From Planctomycetota bacterium (GTDB lineage Bacteria; Planctomycetota; UBA8108; UBA1146; JAJFFE01): a DNA stretch of 17,415 bases. The DNA is taken from NCBI GenBank assembly GCA_020425835.1, contig JAGQRC010000010.1:1-17415 (forward strand), written 5' to 3'. How positions within the stretch are numbered: the first letter of the stretch is position 1; each line of letters begins with the position of its first letter. A model generated the notes under the pieces. It saw only the letters and a program-made list of their open reading frames with translations, did not search any database and was not told where the DNA came from. This document shows, piece after piece, positions 15,964 through 17,415 of this stretch. The position numbers and the translations under genes were made by a program.

Positions 15964-17193
15964 GTCCGCGCTCACGAAGAGGCCGGTGAGTTGGGAAACC
16001 GCGTCGGCGATGTCGAGGACCGCATCGCCGTTCGCATCGCCGCGCCGGAAGAACGCAGGGACCGGGAAGTGGAAACCCATGTCCGGCACTCCTCCGTCGA
16101 GCGCGCCATCCGTGCGGGTCGTTCCGTCGGGCGGAAGCAGCACCGGATCGCCGCCGTCGACGGCGGGACTGTCGGCGGGATCGCCGGTGGCGACCTGCGC
16201 GAGGTAGTGATCACCGAAAGGACCGGCAACGAAGAGCGGGTCGTTCGAAGAGACGAACTCGCTCGATCCGGCATAGCCGCCTTGGACGATGGAGTAGCGG
16301 ACAAAGGGCTGAGGTGAGGAAGCGCCGATCTCGGGCAACAGCGGGGCGTCGTTGTCCCAGCAGATGGAATTGCTCACCGTAAAGGTGCTGGACGCTGAGC
16401 GCAGCCCGCCACCGGCTTGAGTCGCCGAGTTGCCGACGATGGTGTTGTGGGAGAAGTCCAGGAACGAAGAGCCCTCGATGAACACCCCGCCGCCGATGCC
16501 TCCGTTGGGGCCGAAGAGGGCACCGGTGGCGAGGTTGTCCACGAAGAGATTGTTGCGAACCACGATGTCGTCCGAGAGGTACACCGTCAGCCCGCCTCCG
16601 TTCCCCTCGAACATATCGCCGAAGTAGCCCGACCAGTTGTTCCGGATCACGTTCCCTTCGATGACAGCGCCAGTCCCGCTATCGACATTGACGCCACCAC
16701 CATTGTCACTGCGGTTGCCTTCGATGATGTTCCCCACGACCGCCGCGGCGTAGATCGTGATTCCGCCACCCACCGTGGCCTCGTTGTCGACGATGATGCA
16801 CCGAGTGATCGTCCCTCCCTCGGCGACCACGCCACCTCCCCAGGTGATGTCCGGGGCGGGACCGAAGCCTCGACCATGGGTGATGGTCAAGCCTCGCAAG
16901 GTACTCGTCGAAAGATCGACATCGAGCATCTCCACGACCGACGACAGGAACGACCCGTCGATGATCGTCACCTCCGGCCCATCGGTGCTCTCGACGACGA
17001 TCTCCTTGCCGAGGAAGCTGACGTTCTCGAAGTAGGTGCCCGGTGCGATGCGCACCCGATCCCCGTCGACCGCGGCATCGATCGCGGCCTGAATGGTGGG
17101 GTACTCGGCGGGCACGTGGAGATCCACGGCGTGCGCCGTCGCGGCGAGCGACAGCACGCTCGCGATCGTCCAGCGTCGGATCGACAGCGACAT
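15784..17193 (-). CDS. Secreted right-handed beta-helix protein with C-terminal dockerin-like module
   Basis: This encodes 469 residues. Two ATGs are possible, 17202 and 17193; the second is chosen because GAGGAGG (complement of 17203-17209) directly abuts the first but is 9 bases from the second. A signal peptide (MSLSIRRWTIASVLSLAATA) ends at AHA. VPAEYPTIQAAIDAAVDGDR followed by VRIAPGTYFENVSF is the typical N-terminal cap of pectin-lyase-like helices. Parallel beta-helix rungs (PbH1-type) follow, with recurring N..GGG motifs (TWGGGVVAEGG, EATVGGGITIY, RSDNGGGVNVDSG, GNGGGLTVYLS, ATQAGGGLRSASS). No lyase catalytic site can be assigned. From about residue 380, FFRRGDANGDAVLDIADAV and DAADTNDDGAFDISDPI form the dockerin-like module with tail DCGADPTLDTLSC ending ACP. 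A structurally similar gene end lies just upstream, suggesting a tandem gene family. Confidence 0.92.
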   Translation of the reverse strand: MSLSIRRWTIASVLSLAATAHAVDLHVPAEYPTIQAAIDAAVDGDRVRIAPGTYFENVSFLGKEIVVESTDGPEVTIIDGSFLSSVVEMLDVDLSTSTLRGLTITHGRGFGPAPDITWGGGVVAEGGTITRCIIVDNEATVGGGITIYAAAVVGNIIEGNRSDNGGGVNVDSGTGAVIEGNVIRNNWSGYFGDMFEGNGGGLTVYLSDDIVVRNNLFVDNLATGALFGPNGGIGGGVFIEGSSFLDFSHNTIVGNSATQAGGGLRSASSTFTVSNSICWDNDAPLLPEIGASSPQPFVRYSIVQGGYAGSSEFVSSNDPLFVAGPFGDHYLAQVATGDPADSPAVDGGDPVLLPPDGTTRTDGALDGGVPDMGFHFPVPAFFRRGDANGDAVLDIADAVSQLTGLFVSADTFSCIDAADTNDDGAFDISDPIYLLTSLFGMGAPPPPPVDCGADPTLDTLSCGGSPACP

Positions 17194-17235
17194 GGGCTCC
17201 ATCCTCCTCGAAAAGCATCTTCCCTTCGAGCTAGC

Positions 17236-17415
17236 TCAGGGGCAAGCCGGAGATCCACCGCACGACAGGGCGTCGAGCGTCGGATCGGGTCCGCAGTCGA
17301 CCGGTGGGGGCGGAGGTGCGCCCATGCCGAACAGCGAGGTGAGGAGGTAGATCGGATCGGAGATGTCGAAGGCGCCATCGTCGTTGGTGTCGGCAGCGTC
17401 GATGCAGGAGAAGGT
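17236..17415 (-). CDS. C-terminal end of another dockerin-like-module protein (5' partial)
   Basis: Only the last 59 residues are in the window; the gene continues beyond the right edge. The visible part begins TFSCIDAADTNDDG, giving the second Ca2+-type loop, then DISDPIYLLTSLFGMG, a run of five Pro, and the tail DCGPDPTLDALSC ending ACP. It is almost identical to the end of the beta-helix gene, whose start is only 42 bases downstream. The full-length protein is therefore probably another secreted beta-helix or similar surface protein in the same tandem array, possibly co-transcribed. What precedes the module cannot be seen. Confidence 0.85.
   Translation of the reverse strand, partial: TFSCIDAADTNDDGAFDISDPIYLLTSLFGMGAPPPPPVDCGPDPTLDALSCGGSPACP
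17236..17415 (-). repeat. Duplicated dockerin-tail segment, copy B
   Basis: Partner of 15784-15963, in the same orientation and 1,452 bases away. The copy reaches the window edge, so the duplication may extend further and could include the whole gene. Confidence 0.9.

Noticed and set aside
15141..16317. Overlapping + strand frames across the 603-base gap and the end of the beta-helix gene
   Set aside because: They have no signal peptide, motif or ribosome-binding site, and part of them is the complement of the dockerin-like module.
15784..17415. The 180-base direct repeats as ends of a mobile element
   Set aside because: Both copies are in frame within coding sequence and encode the dockerin-like tail. 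There are no transposase or terminal inverted repeats, so duplication or conversion of a protein module explains them better.

Overview
The window is strongly GC-rich bacterial DNA holding eleven convincing protein genes, two of them cut by the window edges, and no RNA genes, CRISPR arrays or transposases. Five of the encoded proteins carry the same dockerin-like module: two Ca2+-loop/EF-hand-like repeats, F-x-RGDxNxDG...DIxDAV and C-x-DAxDxNDDG...D(I/V)xDxV, then a proline-rich linker and a short tail of the form CGxDPTxDxLxC...C. From general knowledge this signature, together with long secreted FG-GAP and beta-helix proteins and an ECF-type sigma factor with a long membrane-anchored C-terminal extension, is typical of Planctomycetota, probably an uncultured or deep-branching marine lineage. 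The phylum is an inference; no marker gene is present.

Layout. Positions 1-1857 (+) are the 3' part of an FG-GAP propeller protein with a duplicated uncharacterised domain and a C-terminal dockerin-like module. Positions 1921-4435 (-) are a compact operon of three lipoprotein genes joined by two ATGA stop/start overlaps: a small cupredoxin-like lipoprotein, then two related GNA1162/LpoB-like lipoproteins. Divergent from it, 4740-6770 (+) encodes a sigma-70/ECF-like factor fused to a transmembrane segment, a coiled coil and a long helical domain. Next comes a DUF1579-like exported protein (6910-7485, +), then a secreted dockerin-like protein (7649-8488, -).

Positions 8807-12695 (+) are a two-gene operon of different character. 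It holds a LysM-like/OmpA-like protein with a peptidoglycan-binding insert, and an 815-residue protein of unknown function with a glycine-rich hydrophobic hairpin near its C terminus. Neither has a Sec signal peptide. The pair resembles accessory or effector genes of contractile injection systems (inference), although no structural gene of such a system lies in the window.

The right third (12790-17415, all -) is an array of secreted proteins. It contains a 14-repeat FG-GAP/VCBS double propeller with an N-terminal dockerin-like module, a right-handed beta-helix protein with a C-terminal module, and the last 59 residues of another protein whose tail is 93% identical in DNA to that of its neighbour. 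The main theme is a family of cell-surface or secreted proteins sharing one interchangeable module, beside an envelope lipoprotein operon and a membrane-tethered sigma factor that could plausibly sense envelope state.
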